Shown here piece after piece: positions 1 to 8,099 of a DNA stretch of 64,000 bases. Both the position numbers and the translations under genes were made by a program. The DNA is taken from positions 6,820,001-6,884,000 of the forward strand of contig NZ_RBKT01000001.1 in the NCBI RefSeq assembly GCF_003633685.1, read 5' to 3'. Under the pieces are notes generated by a model. That model saw only the letters and a list, made by a program, of their open reading frames with translations. It was not told the origin of the DNA and searched no databases. Each line of letters opens with the position of its first letter. Position 1 is the stretch's first letter. This DNA is from Micromonospora pisi. GTDB lineage: Bacteria > Actinomycetota > Actinomycetes > Mycobacteriales > Micromonosporaceae.

Positions 1-2
1 AC

Positions 3-347
3 CACATCCTGGTCGAACAGGGTCTGCTGCGTACCTTCGGCATCGTGATGCCGGTGCTGATGACGGCTTCGCTTGTGCTGGCTATCAGCTACGCGGCCCG
101 CCCTGACGGGGCGGGGTTGCCCGAGGTGTTGCGTTGGGTTGCGGCCGCGACCTGGGCCACGGGCATCGTCACGACCGTGGTCGTGAACGTGCCGATCAAC
201 CTGTCCACACTCCGCTGGAACAAGGATTTCCCTCCGGAACGCTGGCAAGAGCGCCGTAACCGCTGGGAGTGGTTTCAGGGATACCGTTCGTGGGCCTATC
301 TCACGGCCTTCCTGCTCGTCGCTCTCTCGGTCGCCACGGTCGGCTGA
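3..347 (+). CDS. DUF1772 (anthrone oxygenase-like) membrane protein, 5' truncated by window edge
   Basis: The reading frame is open from the first bases of the window, so the gene begins outside it. The visible 114 codons end in a pattern known from DUF1772 proteins: a hydrophobic helix, then VVVNVPINLSTLRWN, then a W/R-rich stretch (PPERW, RNRWEWF) and a last hydrophobic helix. DUF1772 members are about 150-170 residues with four membrane helices, so roughly the last two thirds are present. Some relatives act on polyketide anthrones; nothing here shows the substrate. GTG at 45 and ATG at 48 are internal codons rather than the start, because homology-like sequence precedes them. Confidence 0.75.
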   Translation, partial: HILVEQGLLRTFGIVMPVLMTASLVLAISYAARPDGAGLPEVLRWVAAATWATGIVTTVVVNVPINLSTLRWNKDFPPERWQERRNRWEWFQGYRSWAYLTAFLLVALSVATVG

Positions 348-789
348 GAAAGTGGTGGGTTACCCCGTTGACTACGTGAAGTGAGTCGACGGGATCCGTT
401 GCGGCGTGGGGGATAACGGTCTGTCGTGGTGTGAAGAGCCGCGCCCTGACCGCGTGTTTGTGGACAAGGTGCCGTGGCGTTGCCTGGTCGGGCGACCTGT
501 CACGCCAGAGCGACCCACTCGTGCGCCACGTCGTTCGCCGTACCGGTGGCGGGGAAGCCGCCCGCCGACAGCCATGACCATCGTCCTTCCGCGACCTCCA
601 CCACGCCGCACTGTCCGAGCCAGCGCCGCGCGGCCTTCATACCTCCGTTCTCCATCGGACCAGTATCGACGGGTCGCCAGGCGGCTGACGGGAAAGGGTG
701 TACGCCCGCAGCCAGTCCCGCGTCAGCCACTCCCGCCCGGGGCACGTGTTCAAAGAACCGTTTTGGTCGAGTTTGCGGCCTAACCTGAC
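348..789. other. 440-bp stretch without a supported gene
   Basis: Several overlapping frames are open on both strands, as expected at this GC content, but none has a ribosome-binding site plus a credible protein. The least unlikely is a minus-strand frame at 500-745, whose C-terminal part (about 45 residues, rich in W and A) reads more like protein than its neighbours. It could be a remnant of a degraded gene. Nothing else was seen. Confidence 0.4.
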
Positions 790-2079
790 GTGATGGGATT
801 CAGGGGCGCCGGCGGTGCGGTCGTAAGGACGCTCACGGTCGAACTGCGGCGGAGCGCGGCACCGGCCGCAGCCGTGGCCCTGTGCGTCGCCGGGGTGTGG
901 CTGTTGGCCGCGCACCCGGACGAGTGGGGCGGGCGCTGGGCCGGCCTCGCTAACTACCTGCGGATATCGCTCCTGGTCCTCTGCCCGCTGATGGTGGCGG
1001 GTAGCGCCTGGCAGGCCGGCCGGGAGCGGCGATGCGGGATGGACGAAATGCTCGGCTCGGTGCCCCGGCCGACCTGGCAGCCGCTGCTGGTCGCCTGGAC
1101 GGCGGTCTCGCTCGCCGGCACTGCCGGCCTGCTGGTTCCGTTCGCGGTGGCGGCGGTGCTGGTGGGACGGGTCGCCACGTACGGCGGCGGCGCCTGGTGG
1201 TGGACCCTGGTCGGGGGAGTCCTCGCGCTCTGGACGGCCAGCGCGCTCGGGGTGCTCCTCGGCCGGCGGGTCCGGTCACGGGTGATCGCGCCGATCGCCG
1301 GCCTCGCCACCTACGTGGGGCTCGCCATCCCCGGCTACCTGGAACAGAGCGGGCCGAACTGGTTGTCCCCGGCCTACAGCGGCTGGTCCGTGTACCGGCT
1401 GGTGCCCGAACCCACCCAGCTCTGGCAGGGAGTCTGGCTGCTGGCGTTGACCGCCACCCTGCTCGCCCTCGCGGCTGGGCTGCGCGCGGCGGCGTCGCTC
1501 GCCGGTCTGCTCGCGATCGTCGCGGCGGCGACGATCGTCACCGGCGCCGGTCCGCGCCTGCGGGACCTCCGCGAGGACCCGGAGGCGTTACGATCGGTCT
1601 GCACCACCGCCGGACCGTCGGTCTGTCTGGCCCGGATCAACGCGTTCCTGCTGGAGGACGTGGCGACGGCGATCCAGCCGCTGATGCGGCGGATCGAGGG
1701 GATCCCGGGTGCCCCGGTCCGGGTGGCGGACTACGCGTTGAAGCCCCCGGATCAGTCGTACGACCCGGCCGAAGGCACCCTCTGGCTGAGCCTCGACTTC
1801 CAGTCGAACGCCCTCGGCGGCCTGTCCGACGTGGAAGCGCTCCGCATCGAGGCCCGCCAGGTGGTCTATCCGAGTTGCAACGTGCGCGACGAGGAGGCGT
1901 ACGAGACCCGTGAGCTCGCCCGCGCGTGGCTGTTCGAGGAACCACCGGAGTCCGACGTACCGATCGATCGGCTGCGGGCGCTGCCGGCCGACCGGCAGCG
2001 GGCCTGGTTCACCGCCTACCTCGCTGCTTCCCGGGATTGTGACGGGGCCCGCCTGGTCCGACTGCGGCACGGGTGGTGA
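790..2079 (+). CDS. Multi-pass membrane protein with an extracytoplasmic C-terminal domain
   Basis: 429 residues. Residues about 20-240 hold six or more hydrophobic helices, similar in layout to ABC-2 type permeases. The last ~180 residues are soluble, starting after a helix near residue 240 and containing two cysteines 9 apart (CTTAGPSVC) that could form a disulfide outside the membrane. This layout recalls actinobacterial proteins often called putative ABC transporter permeases of the DUF7224 type; I make that link from memory. GTG at 790 and ATG at 793 are both possible starts. No ribosome-binding site is visible, so translation may be leaderless. No ATPase gene is adjacent, so a transport role is unproven. 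Confidence 0.6.
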   Translation: MMGFRGAGGAVVRTLTVELRRSAAPAAAVALCVAGVWLLAAHPDEWGGRWAGLANYLRISLLVLCPLMVAGSAWQAGRERRCGMDEMLGSVPRPTWQPLLVAWTAVSLAGTAGLLVPFAVAAVLVGRVATYGGGAWWWTLVGGVLALWTASALGVLLGRRVRSRVIAPIAGLATYVGLAIPGYLEQSGPNWLSPAYSGWSVYRLVPEPTQLWQGVWLLALTATLLALAAGLRAAASLAGLLAIVAAATIVTGAGPRLRDLREDPEALRSVCTTAGPSVCLARINAFLLEDVATAIQPLMRRIEGIPGAPVRVADYALKPPDQSYDPAEGTLWLSLDFQSNALGGLSDVEALRIEARQVVYPSCNVRDEEAYETRELARAWLFEEPPESDVPIDRLRALPADRQRAWFTAYLAASRDCDGARLVRLRHGW

Positions 2080-2158
2080 GGCCGCCCGGCGACCCACACC
2101 GGGTCCGGCGACCGGCGTTCGGGCTGGTGCGGACGGAGCATGGTCGAGACAATGGGTC

Positions 2159-3181
2159 ATGAGGTTCGTCGGGCCGGAGGAAACCGGCTGGGTGGAGGCG
2201 TTGCGCGAGGTCGCCGAGGGGCAACGGGCCGAACTTGATCTCGAACTGCCCGGTTGGCCGGTCTACGGGCTGGCCGACTCGGTGGAGTCGGGCTGGCTCG
2301 CCGGGTGGTCGCGGCAGGACGGCATGGTGGTGACGGTCCAGATCGGGTACGGGCTGCGGACCGACGAGTCCTGGCTGTTGGTGGAGACCCAGTCGCGTAC
2401 GGACACGACGGTGCAGCCGCTCGACTGGGTGCTCGCGTCGGTCTTCGCCCAGTCCGGCGAGGACTACCCGGTGCCCGGGGTGCTGCCCCCGGCTCGTGAC
2501 GGCCTGCCCGACGCGCCCCGCGCCGAGCCGGTCGACGTCACCGCGGACACCGTGACGGCGTCCGCGCTGGTCCAGCGGGTGCAGGGGTACGTCGCCTGGC
2601 GTCTCGTACGCGACGACGTGGTGGTCACGGTGGTCGGGCGGGGAGTGACGACCCTGCCGGGGCTGGTCCGCCTCACCGACCTGGGCTCGTACGCGGCCCG
2701 CCGGGGCGAGTGCCTTGCCGCACTGCACACCGGCCGCTGCTCGGAGCCGTCCCCGCTGACCGGCCCGGACGAGACACAGCCGCTCTGGGCCCACCACGGC
2801 CTGCTCACGATGACGATCGCCAGCCACACCGAACACGCGGCGAAGCTGGCGATGAACCGCCCGCATCCGCCGCTGGTCGCCGACTGGGGGGCGCGCTGGG
2901 AGGCGGCGATCCGCCGGCAGCGGCAGTTACGGGAGCAGGGCATGGCCGACGCCCGGCAGGCGGTGACGGCGATGGTGGCGCAGGTCGGCGACCTACAGGA
3001 CGGTGCTGCCTGGTGGAAGCGGGACGAGCTGCGGCGACGCGCGCTCAACGAGATCGTCTGGGTGACCGCCACCGGGGAGTGGAACGTGCCGAGCGCCGAG
3101 GCGCAACGGGCCTGGGCGGACGATCGTCGTACCGGTCTGGACGCCTGGCAGCGCTGGGCGGACGGTCACCGCAGCGGCTGA
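2159..3181 (+). CDS. Hypothetical protein, 340 aa
   Basis: The first convincing start is ATG at 2159; the frame is open further upstream but overlaps the previous gene. The protein is soluble, acidic and rich in tryptophan (GWLAGWSRQDG, AAWWKRDEL, WNVPSAEAQRAWADD). It has no signal peptide or membrane helix. The C-terminal ~120 residues are largely helical and charged. I do not recognise the family. The 80-bp gap from the membrane protein upstream allows co-transcription. The gene converges on the kinase gene, 40 bp away. Confidence 0.6.
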   Translation: MRFVGPEETGWVEALREVAEGQRAELDLELPGWPVYGLADSVESGWLAGWSRQDGMVVTVQIGYGLRTDESWLLVETQSRTDTTVQPLDWVLASVFAQSGEDYPVPGVLPPARDGLPDAPRAEPVDVTADTVTASALVQRVQGYVAWRLVRDDVVVTVVGRGVTTLPGLVRLTDLGSYAARRGECLAALHTGRCSEPSPLTGPDETQPLWAHHGLLTMTIASHTEHAAKLAMNRPHPPLVADWGARWEAAIRRQRQLREQGMADARQAVTAMVAQVGDLQDGAAWWKRDELRRRALNEIVWVTATGEWNVPSAEAQRAWADDRRTGLDAWQRWADGHRSG

Positions 3182-3221
3182 CCGCTGGGTTGATCCGCTG
3201 GTCCGTGCCGGCCCGCTCGGG

Positions 3222-4976
3222 TCACTCCTCCTCATCCTCCTCATCCTCCTCGTCCTCGTCGCCCTCATCCCTGTCGCCGTCGCCCTTCGGCCCCGGTTTC
3301 CGCGGGGGCGAGTCGACGGTGCGGTCCGGGCCGGCCCGGGGCGCCCCCTTCGCCGGTGGTGCCTCCGGCTGCTTCCCCTTGGCCGGGGGCGCCTTGGGTG
3401 GGGCCCCTTCGCCCGGGCGGCCGACCGGCTGCTTCGAGGTGACGCCCGAGGTCGCGGCGCCGGCAGCGGGTGGGCTGGTGCCGGCGATCCCCGATACCTG
3501 TGCCGCGCAGGCCGCGTCGCCGAGCCGGAACTGGACCGGAAGCGGGTTGGTGCCGGTGTACGTCCCGGTGAGCCGGACCGTGGCGGCGGAGCCTGGGGTG
3601 AGTTCGCCGGCATCGGCCGGGTGCAGCACCACGCCGCGATCCCGTTGCTGCCACTGTGCCGCCCCGGCCCCGGTAACGGTCTGCTCGGCGGGGAAGTCGA
3701 AGGTCAGCACCCAGTCACGTACCGGCTGGTCACCGGTGTTCCGTACGGTCACCTCGGCTTCGAAGGCGCGACCGGTGTCGGTGCGCAGCGCGTACCCGAT
3801 CTGGCACGGGGCCGGTTGGGTCGCGGCCTCGGCGCGCAGCGGTACGTCCGCCCGGGGGCCCGGGGTCAGCGAGTTGGCCGCCCACGCCAGTCCTGACACG
3901 GCGAGCAGGCCGAGGCCGAGCGCGGCGGGGCCGATCCGACGACCGGTGGCCCGCTGGCCGGGTCGGCGGGCCGTGCTGGCCGGGCGGCTGCGCCAGGGTG
4001 GTCGGTGGCCGGTGACGGGTCGGCGCAGCGGCAGGGCGTCGGTGCCGGCGGCCCACGGCAGGATGGTGGTGCCGGCGTTGGCGAGTGCTATCGGCGAGCC
4101 GGCGCCGGCCGGCGCGGGGGAGACCGGCAGGACCGCCGAGGTCCCGGCGGCCTCGGCCAGGGTACGGGCCACCTCGGCGCTGTCCGGTCGTTCGCCGGGG
4201 GTCTTGGCGAGGCAGCGGGCGCAGAGGTCGACGACCTCGTCGGGGAGGCCGTCGACCGGTGGCAGGGGTGCCGGTTCCTGGTAGAGGTGCGCCCGGAGCA
4301 CCCCGGTGGCGCTGCTCTCCGGCCACGGAAGGTGGCCGGTGAGCGTGCGGTAGAGCAGCAGACCGAGCGCGTAGACGTCGGCGGCGGGCGACACCTGGCC
4401 CCCGTCGAGCCGTTCGGGCGCGCAGTAGGCCGGCGTACCGAGCAGCCGGCCGTCGGGTCCGGTGTCGTTCTCGCCGCTCAGGGCGGAGATGCCGAAGTCG
4501 ACCACCTTGACACCCGCGTCGGTCAACATGACGTTTCCCGGTGTCACGTCCCGGTGCACGATGCCCCGGGCGTGCGCGGCGGCGAGCGCGGCCGCGGCCT
4601 CGGCGATCGCGGCGACGGCCGGACGCCAGGGCAGCCGGTGCTCGCGGGCGAGGCGGGCCGCCAACGACTCGCCGTCGACGAGTTCCATCACCACGTACGG
4701 AACGGTGAGCCCGTCGGTGACCGACTCGCCGTAGTCGTAGACGCCGGTGATGTGCGGGTGGACGAGACGGGCCACCGCCTGTGCCTCGACCCGGATCTGA
4801 CGTCGGAACGCACGATCGTCGGCGAGCCGGGAGGCGAGCACCTTCACCGCCACCTGCCGGCCCAGCACCTCGTCGTAACCGCGCCAGACCACCGACATGC
4901 CACCGGCACCGAGTCGCTCGACCAGCCGGTAACGGCCGCCGAGCAACTCCGTGCCGTGAACTCCTGCCCCACCCAT
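3222..4976 (-). CDS. Membrane Ser/Thr protein kinase with extracellular CBM2-like domain
   Basis: 584 residues from ATG at 4976, the start that directly precedes the kinase domain. Kinase domain about 16-275: glycine loop GAGGMSVV (23-30), lysine K45 in VAVKVL, HRD with Asp143, DFG with Asp160, APE-like CAPERL. The loop reads HRDVTPGN, so the usual HRDxKxxN lysine is threonine. A single membrane helix lies at about 348-367. Outside it, residues 391-490 resemble a family-2 cellulose-binding module: a cysteine at each end (C391, C490), NTG, DW and the FDFP strand. The tail is Pro/Lys-rich and ends in an almost purely Asp/Glu stretch. Binding of a cell-wall or environmental polysaccharide as the signal is an inference. 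Gene stands alone. Confidence 0.9.
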   Translation of the reverse strand: MGGAGVHGTELLGGRYRLVERLGAGGMSVVWRGYDEVLGRQVAVKVLASRLADDRAFRRQIRVEAQAVARLVHPHITGVYDYGESVTDGLTVPYVVMELVDGESLAARLAREHRLPWRPAVAAIAEAAAALAAAHARGIVHRDVTPGNVMLTDAGVKVVDFGISALSGENDTGPDGRLLGTPAYCAPERLDGGQVSPAADVYALGLLLYRTLTGHLPWPESSATGVLRAHLYQEPAPLPPVDGLPDEVVDLCARCLAKTPGERPDSAEVARTLAEAAGTSAVLPVSPAPAGAGSPIALANAGTTILPWAAGTDALPLRRPVTGHRPPWRSRPASTARRPGQRATGRRIGPAALGLGLLAVSGLAWAANSLTPGPRADVPLRAEAATQPAPCQIGYALRTDTGRAFEAEVTVRNTGDQPVRDWVLTFDFPAEQTVTGAGAAQWQQRDRGVVLHPADAGELTPGSAATVRLTGTYTGTNPLPVQFRLGDAACAAQVSGIAGTSPPAAGAATSGVTSKQPVGRPGEGAPPKAPPAKGKQPEAPPAKGAPRAGPDRTVDSPPRKPGPKGDGDRDEGDEDEEDEEDEEE

Positions 4977-5052
4977 GAGCGACTTCTGTGCCCCGGGGTG
5001 GGGGAATCCACACCTGTTCCGCCGAATTGACCAGAACGTGTGCGCGGGCTGG

Positions 5053-5496
5053 TCAGTCGACGGGTTCGAGGATGACGACCGGGATCTGCCGGCTCGTCTT
5101 GGTCTGGTACGTCGCGTACGGCGGAAAGATCTCGACCATCCGTTGCCAGAGTTCGGGCTTCTCCTCGGGCGTGGCGGTACGCGCCCGAGCGACAAGCGTC
5201 TTCCCGTCCACCTCGACCCGGACCTCCGGGTCGGCGGTGAGGTTCAGGTACCAGGCGGGATGTTTCGGCGCTCCGCCCTGTGACGCGACCAGCAGGTAGT
5301 TGTCGCCGTCCCGTCCGTAGATCAACGCGGTCCGGTGCAGCTTGCCCGACTTCCGGCCCCGGACAGTGATCAGTAACGTCGGGTAGCCCCGCCAGGTCCG
5401 GCCCCGCTCGCCGTTGCTCTCCACGTACTCGCGGATGTGGTCGGCGACCCAACCGGTGGGGCTGTCCTGGACTTCCTCGGTCCCTGGTGCGGTCAT
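5053..5496 (-). CDS. F420-dependent (Ddn-type) nitroreductase family protein
   Basis: 147 residues, typical for the deazaflavin-dependent nitroreductase family (DUF385). Diagnostic stretches are RGRKSGKLHRTAL, VASQGGAPKHPAWYLN and a C-terminal YATYQTKTSRQIPVV, which in the family line the F420 and substrate pocket. The family reduces quinones or nitro compounds with reduced F420, at the cytoplasmic face of the membrane. The start ATG at 5496 has a good GGAGGAG site eight bases upstream. The hypothetical gene at 5551-6054 lies 54 bp upstream on the same strand, so the two may be co-transcribed. The substrate cannot be told from sequence. Confidence 0.88.
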   Translation of the reverse strand: MTAPGTEEVQDSPTGWVADHIREYVESNGERGRTWRGYPTLLITVRGRKSGKLHRTALIYGRDGDNYLLVASQGGAPKHPAWYLNLTADPEVRVEVDGKTLVARARTATPEEKPELWQRMVEIFPPYATYQTKTSRQIPVVILEPVD

Positions 5497-5514
5497 CTTG
5501 TCGTCTCCTCCGCC

Positions 5515-5559
5515 ATCGGGTCAGTCATCATCGGGTCAGTCGTTATCGGGTCAGTCGTT
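5515..5559. repeat. Three tandem copies of a 15-bp unit
   Basis: The unit ATCGGGTCAGTCGTT occurs three times head to tail, at 5515, 5530 and 5545; the first copy ends in ATC instead of GTT. The last copy overlaps the 3' end and stop codon (5551-5553) of the minus-strand gene at 5551-6054. The array fills most of the gap to the nitroreductase gene. Each copy carries a TGA on the minus strand, so the stop codon is effectively triplicated. Copy number may vary between strains. Confidence 0.85.
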
Positions 5560-6054
5560 GAGGACTTCGGCCAGCCGGTCCCGGAACCGCCGCTCGGCGT
5601 CGCTGACCGCCTCGCCGCCGATGCCGAGGATGCCGCCGCTGGGCGCCGCCGACACCACCTGGTCGGCGATCTCGACCAGCCAGTGCTCGTACGCGCCGAC
5701 CTCGCCCTCGTGCATCCGGTCCGCGAGCAGGGCGGCGGCCGTCTTGGCCCGCTGCAGCACGTCGGCGATCATCGCCTGCGGGTCGTCCGGCTCGATCACC
5801 GGCAGTTCCTCGCCGGTCTCCGGGTCGCCGGTCCGGGCGATCGCCTCTCCGGCGACCGCGGCGACGAGCGGGCTGGCCGACTCCCGGCCGGCGGAGATCG
5901 CGTCCAGGCCGGCGGCGTTCTCGGTCCGGGTGCGCCGGGTGCCGTTCGACTCGGCGGCGCTCGCCGCGGTCAACACTGCCTGCGGCAGGCCGACGAGCAG
6001 ACCCCATTCGTCGTCGGAAAACCCGAACTCGCTGAATACCGGCTGGTCTGTCAC
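5551..6054 (-). CDS. Hypothetical protein, 167 aa
   Basis: A soluble, acidic, Ala/Glu-rich protein with no signal peptide. It begins MTDQPVFSEFGFSDDEW and has a glycine-rich stretch SAAPSGGILGIGGEAVSDAE near the C-terminus, followed by a helical end. I do not recognise a named domain with certainty; similar short proteins of unknown function occur in actinomycetes. The ATG at 6054 gives a natural N-terminus. Its stop lies inside a 15-bp tandem repeat, and the nitroreductase gene follows on the same strand, so the two probably share a transcript. Confidence 0.65.
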   Translation of the reverse strand: MTDQPVFSEFGFSDDEWGLLVGLPQAVLTAASAAESNGTRRTRTENAAGLDAISAGRESASPLVAAVAGEAIARTGDPETGEELPVIEPDDPQAMIADVLQRAKTAAALLADRMHEGEVGAYEHWLVEIADQVVSAAPSGGILGIGGEAVSDAERRFRDRLAEVLND

Positions 6055-6158
6055 GACAAGCCCCTTTCGCGTACCGGACGGATACAGATCAGCTGACAGG
6101 TTAGAACAGGTCCGGCCATCCGGCCCGCAAAGCGCGTCCGCCCCGCCCGCCGCCCTGT

Positions 6159-6293
6159 TCAGCGGCCACCTCGGCCGAACATCGAGCGGATCGCCGCGAT
6201 CAGCAGGAGTGTGCCCAGGACCGCGCCGAGCAGCCGTACGCCGGGCACGTCGTACCAGCTGGTGTCCTCGGCGGCGAGCGGAATCTGACCCAT
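6159..6293 (-). CDS. Small membrane peptide, 44 aa
   Basis: A short minus-strand frame from ATG at 6293 to TGA at 6159. The product begins MGQIPLAAEDTSWYDVPG, continues with one hydrophobic helix (LLGAVLGTLLLIAAI, about residues 21-35) and ends in a basic tail (RSMFGRGGR). Acidic-outside, basic-inside charge fits a single-pass membrane peptide. It is divergent to the family-3 glycosidase gene, with an AT-rich region between them. The patterned composition argues for a real gene, but no clear ribosome-binding site is visible. Function unknown. Confidence 0.6.
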   Translation of the reverse strand: MGQIPLAAEDTSWYDVPGVRLLGAVLGTLLLIAAIRSMFGRGGR

Positions 6294-6334
6294 CCGCACA
6301 TTGTCGTACGGCCGGCGGAAGGGCGCATCCCGCT

Positions 6335-6356
6335 AATAGAAAGGTTTATTGACTAT
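6335..6356. promoter_or_regulatory. AT-rich imperfect dyad between divergent genes, possible operator
   Basis: In a GC-rich background, AATAGAAAGGTTTATT and its flanks form an AT-rich island with imperfect twofold symmetry. It lies upstream of the glycosidase gene (+) and of the small membrane peptide (-). The shape resembles operators of ROK- or LacI-type repressors found before glycoside hydrolase genes in related bacteria; that comparison is from memory and the regulator is not in this window. Confidence 0.35.
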
Positions 6357-6440
6357 TTCCGGGGCCGGTGTGACCATGGCAGCACGCGCCGCGACCGGAC
6401 CGGCGCGTTCACTGTGGACAACACGGGGGTACGCAGCCTG

Positions 6441-7958
6441 ATGAGCACTCCGACGGGCAGCCTGTCGATTCTGGCCTCGGCCGTACTCCAGCCGGGTTTC
6501 GAAGGCAGCGACGCCCCGCCGGACTGGGTACGCCGCTGGCTCGGCGAAGGGCTCGGCGGCGTCGCACTCTTCGCCCGCAACGTACGCGACACCGCGCAGG
6601 TCTCGGCGCTCACCGCCGCACTGCGCGCGGAGCGGCCGGACGTGCTGGTGGCGATCGACGAGGAGGCCGGCGACGTCACCCGCTTCGAGTCGCGTACCGG
6701 CAGCTCCCGCCCCGGCAACCTGGCCCTCGGCGCGATCGACGACCCCGAACTCACCGAGCGGGTGGCCCGGGACCTCGGCGCCGAACTGGCCGCCGCCGGA
6801 ATCACCCTCAACTACGCGCCGGTCGCCGACGTCAACTCCAACCCGGACAACCCGGTGATCGGCGTACGCGCCTTCGGTGCCGACTCCGCCCTGGTGGCCC
6901 GCCAGACCGCCGCCTGGGTACGCGGACTCCAGGCCGCCGGAGTCGCCGCCTGCGCCAAGCACTTCCCGGGACACGGCGACACCAGCGTCGACTCGCACAT
7001 CGACGTACCCCGGATCGACTCGACCCGGGACCAGCTCGAACTGGCCGAACTGCCGCCGTTCCGGGCCGCGATCGACGCCGGGGTCCAAGCGATCATGACC
7101 GGGCACCTGCTGGTGCCGGCGATCGACGACGAGTGGCCGGCGACCCTGAGCCGTCGGGTCCTCAACGGCCTGCTCCGGGAGGAACTCGGCTTCCAGGGTG
7201 TCGTGATCACCGACGGGATCGAGATGCGCGCGGTCGCCGACCGGTACGGGCTCGAAGCGGTGGCCGTACGGGCCCTGGCCAGCGGGGTCGACGCGATCTG
7301 TGTCGGCGGCGACCACGCCGACGAGGAGACCGCGCGCCGGCTCCGGGACGCCGTCGTGGCCGCGGTCGTCTCCGGTGAGCTGCCCGAGGAGCGGCTGGTC
7401 GAGGCCGCCAAGCGGGTGGGTCAGCTCGCGGCCTGGACCACCGCCGCCCGGGCCGAGCAGGACCCCTGGCCGGGCTCCGGACCGCAGGGGTCGCCGATCG
7501 GACTGGCCGCCGCCCGCCAGGCGATCCGGCTGACCGCCGAGCCGGACGCCGTCCCGCTGCCGTTGGACAGCGCCGCCCACGTGGTGGAGTTCGCCCCGCC
7601 GCGCAACATCGCCATCGGCGCGGAGACCCCGTGGGGACTGGCCGAACCGCTCGCCGCCCTGCTACCGGGCACCACCTCGATCCGGCTGACCGCCGATGAC
7701 CTGCCGACGGGCGACCGGCTGCCGCCGTCGCTGCTCGCCCCGGCGGTGGGTCGGCCGCTCGTACTGGTGGTCCGTGACCTGCACCGGCACGACTGGATGG
7801 CCGGCACCGTGAGCCGGGTGCTGGCGGTACGTCCGGACGCCGTGGTGGTGGAACTCGGCGTACCGGAGCGGGTGACCGGGCGACTCCACCTGGCCACCTT
7901 CGGTGCGACCAGGGCCGGTGCCCGCGCCGCCGCGGAGCTGCTCGCCGGTCGTTCCTGA
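6441..7958 (+). CDS. Glycoside hydrolase family 3, beta-N-acetylhexosaminidase (NagZ-like)
   Basis: 505 residues from ATG 6441; an in-frame GTG at 6414 would add nine residues. The first ~340 residues form the GH3 barrel: AIDEEAGDVTR, YAPVADVNSNPDNPVIGVRAFG, KHFPGHGDTSVDSH and the nucleophile region GVVITDGIEM with Asp in ITDG. The histidine pair in PGHGDTSVDSH marks the NagZ subgroup, which removes GlcNAc from cell-wall fragments and glycans. There is no signal peptide, so it acts in the cytoplasm. The C-terminal ~150 residues are a second domain, as in actinobacterial two-domain family-3 N-acetylglucosaminidases. Nucleophile and acid/base signatures are intact. Confidence 0.9.
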   Translation: MSTPTGSLSILASAVLQPGFEGSDAPPDWVRRWLGEGLGGVALFARNVRDTAQVSALTAALRAERPDVLVAIDEEAGDVTRFESRTGSSRPGNLALGAIDDPELTERVARDLGAELAAAGITLNYAPVADVNSNPDNPVIGVRAFGADSALVARQTAAWVRGLQAAGVAACAKHFPGHGDTSVDSHIDVPRIDSTRDQLELAELPPFRAAIDAGVQAIMTGHLLVPAIDDEWPATLSRRVLNGLLREELGFQGVVITDGIEMRAVADRYGLEAVAVRALASGVDAICVGGDHADEETARRLRDAVVAAVVSGELPEERLVEAAKRVGQLAAWTTAARAEQDPWPGSGPQGSPIGLAAARQAIRLTAEPDAVPLPLDSAAHVVEFAPPRNIAIGAETPWGLAEPLAALLPGTTSIRLTADDLPTGDRLPPSLLAPAVGRPLVLVVRDLHRHDWMAGTVSRVLAVRPDAVVVELGVPERVTGRLHLATFGATRAGARAAAELLAGRS

Positions 7959-8099
7959 AGGGACGGACACCCATCACCGCTCCGCCGTCCGGGAGCGCAG
8001 GTGTGTCCACTCCGATCGGCGACCCTCCATAACGGAATGGGTCCAGTCTTCACGAAGGGTGCCCCCATCTTCACGTCGAGTCGCGGTATCCTCCGTCCG

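Noticed and set aside
372-783. Overlapping frames on both strands as genes
   Set aside because: They are mutually overlapping, Arg/Pro-rich and lack ribosome sites, as expected from GC-rich non-coding DNA.
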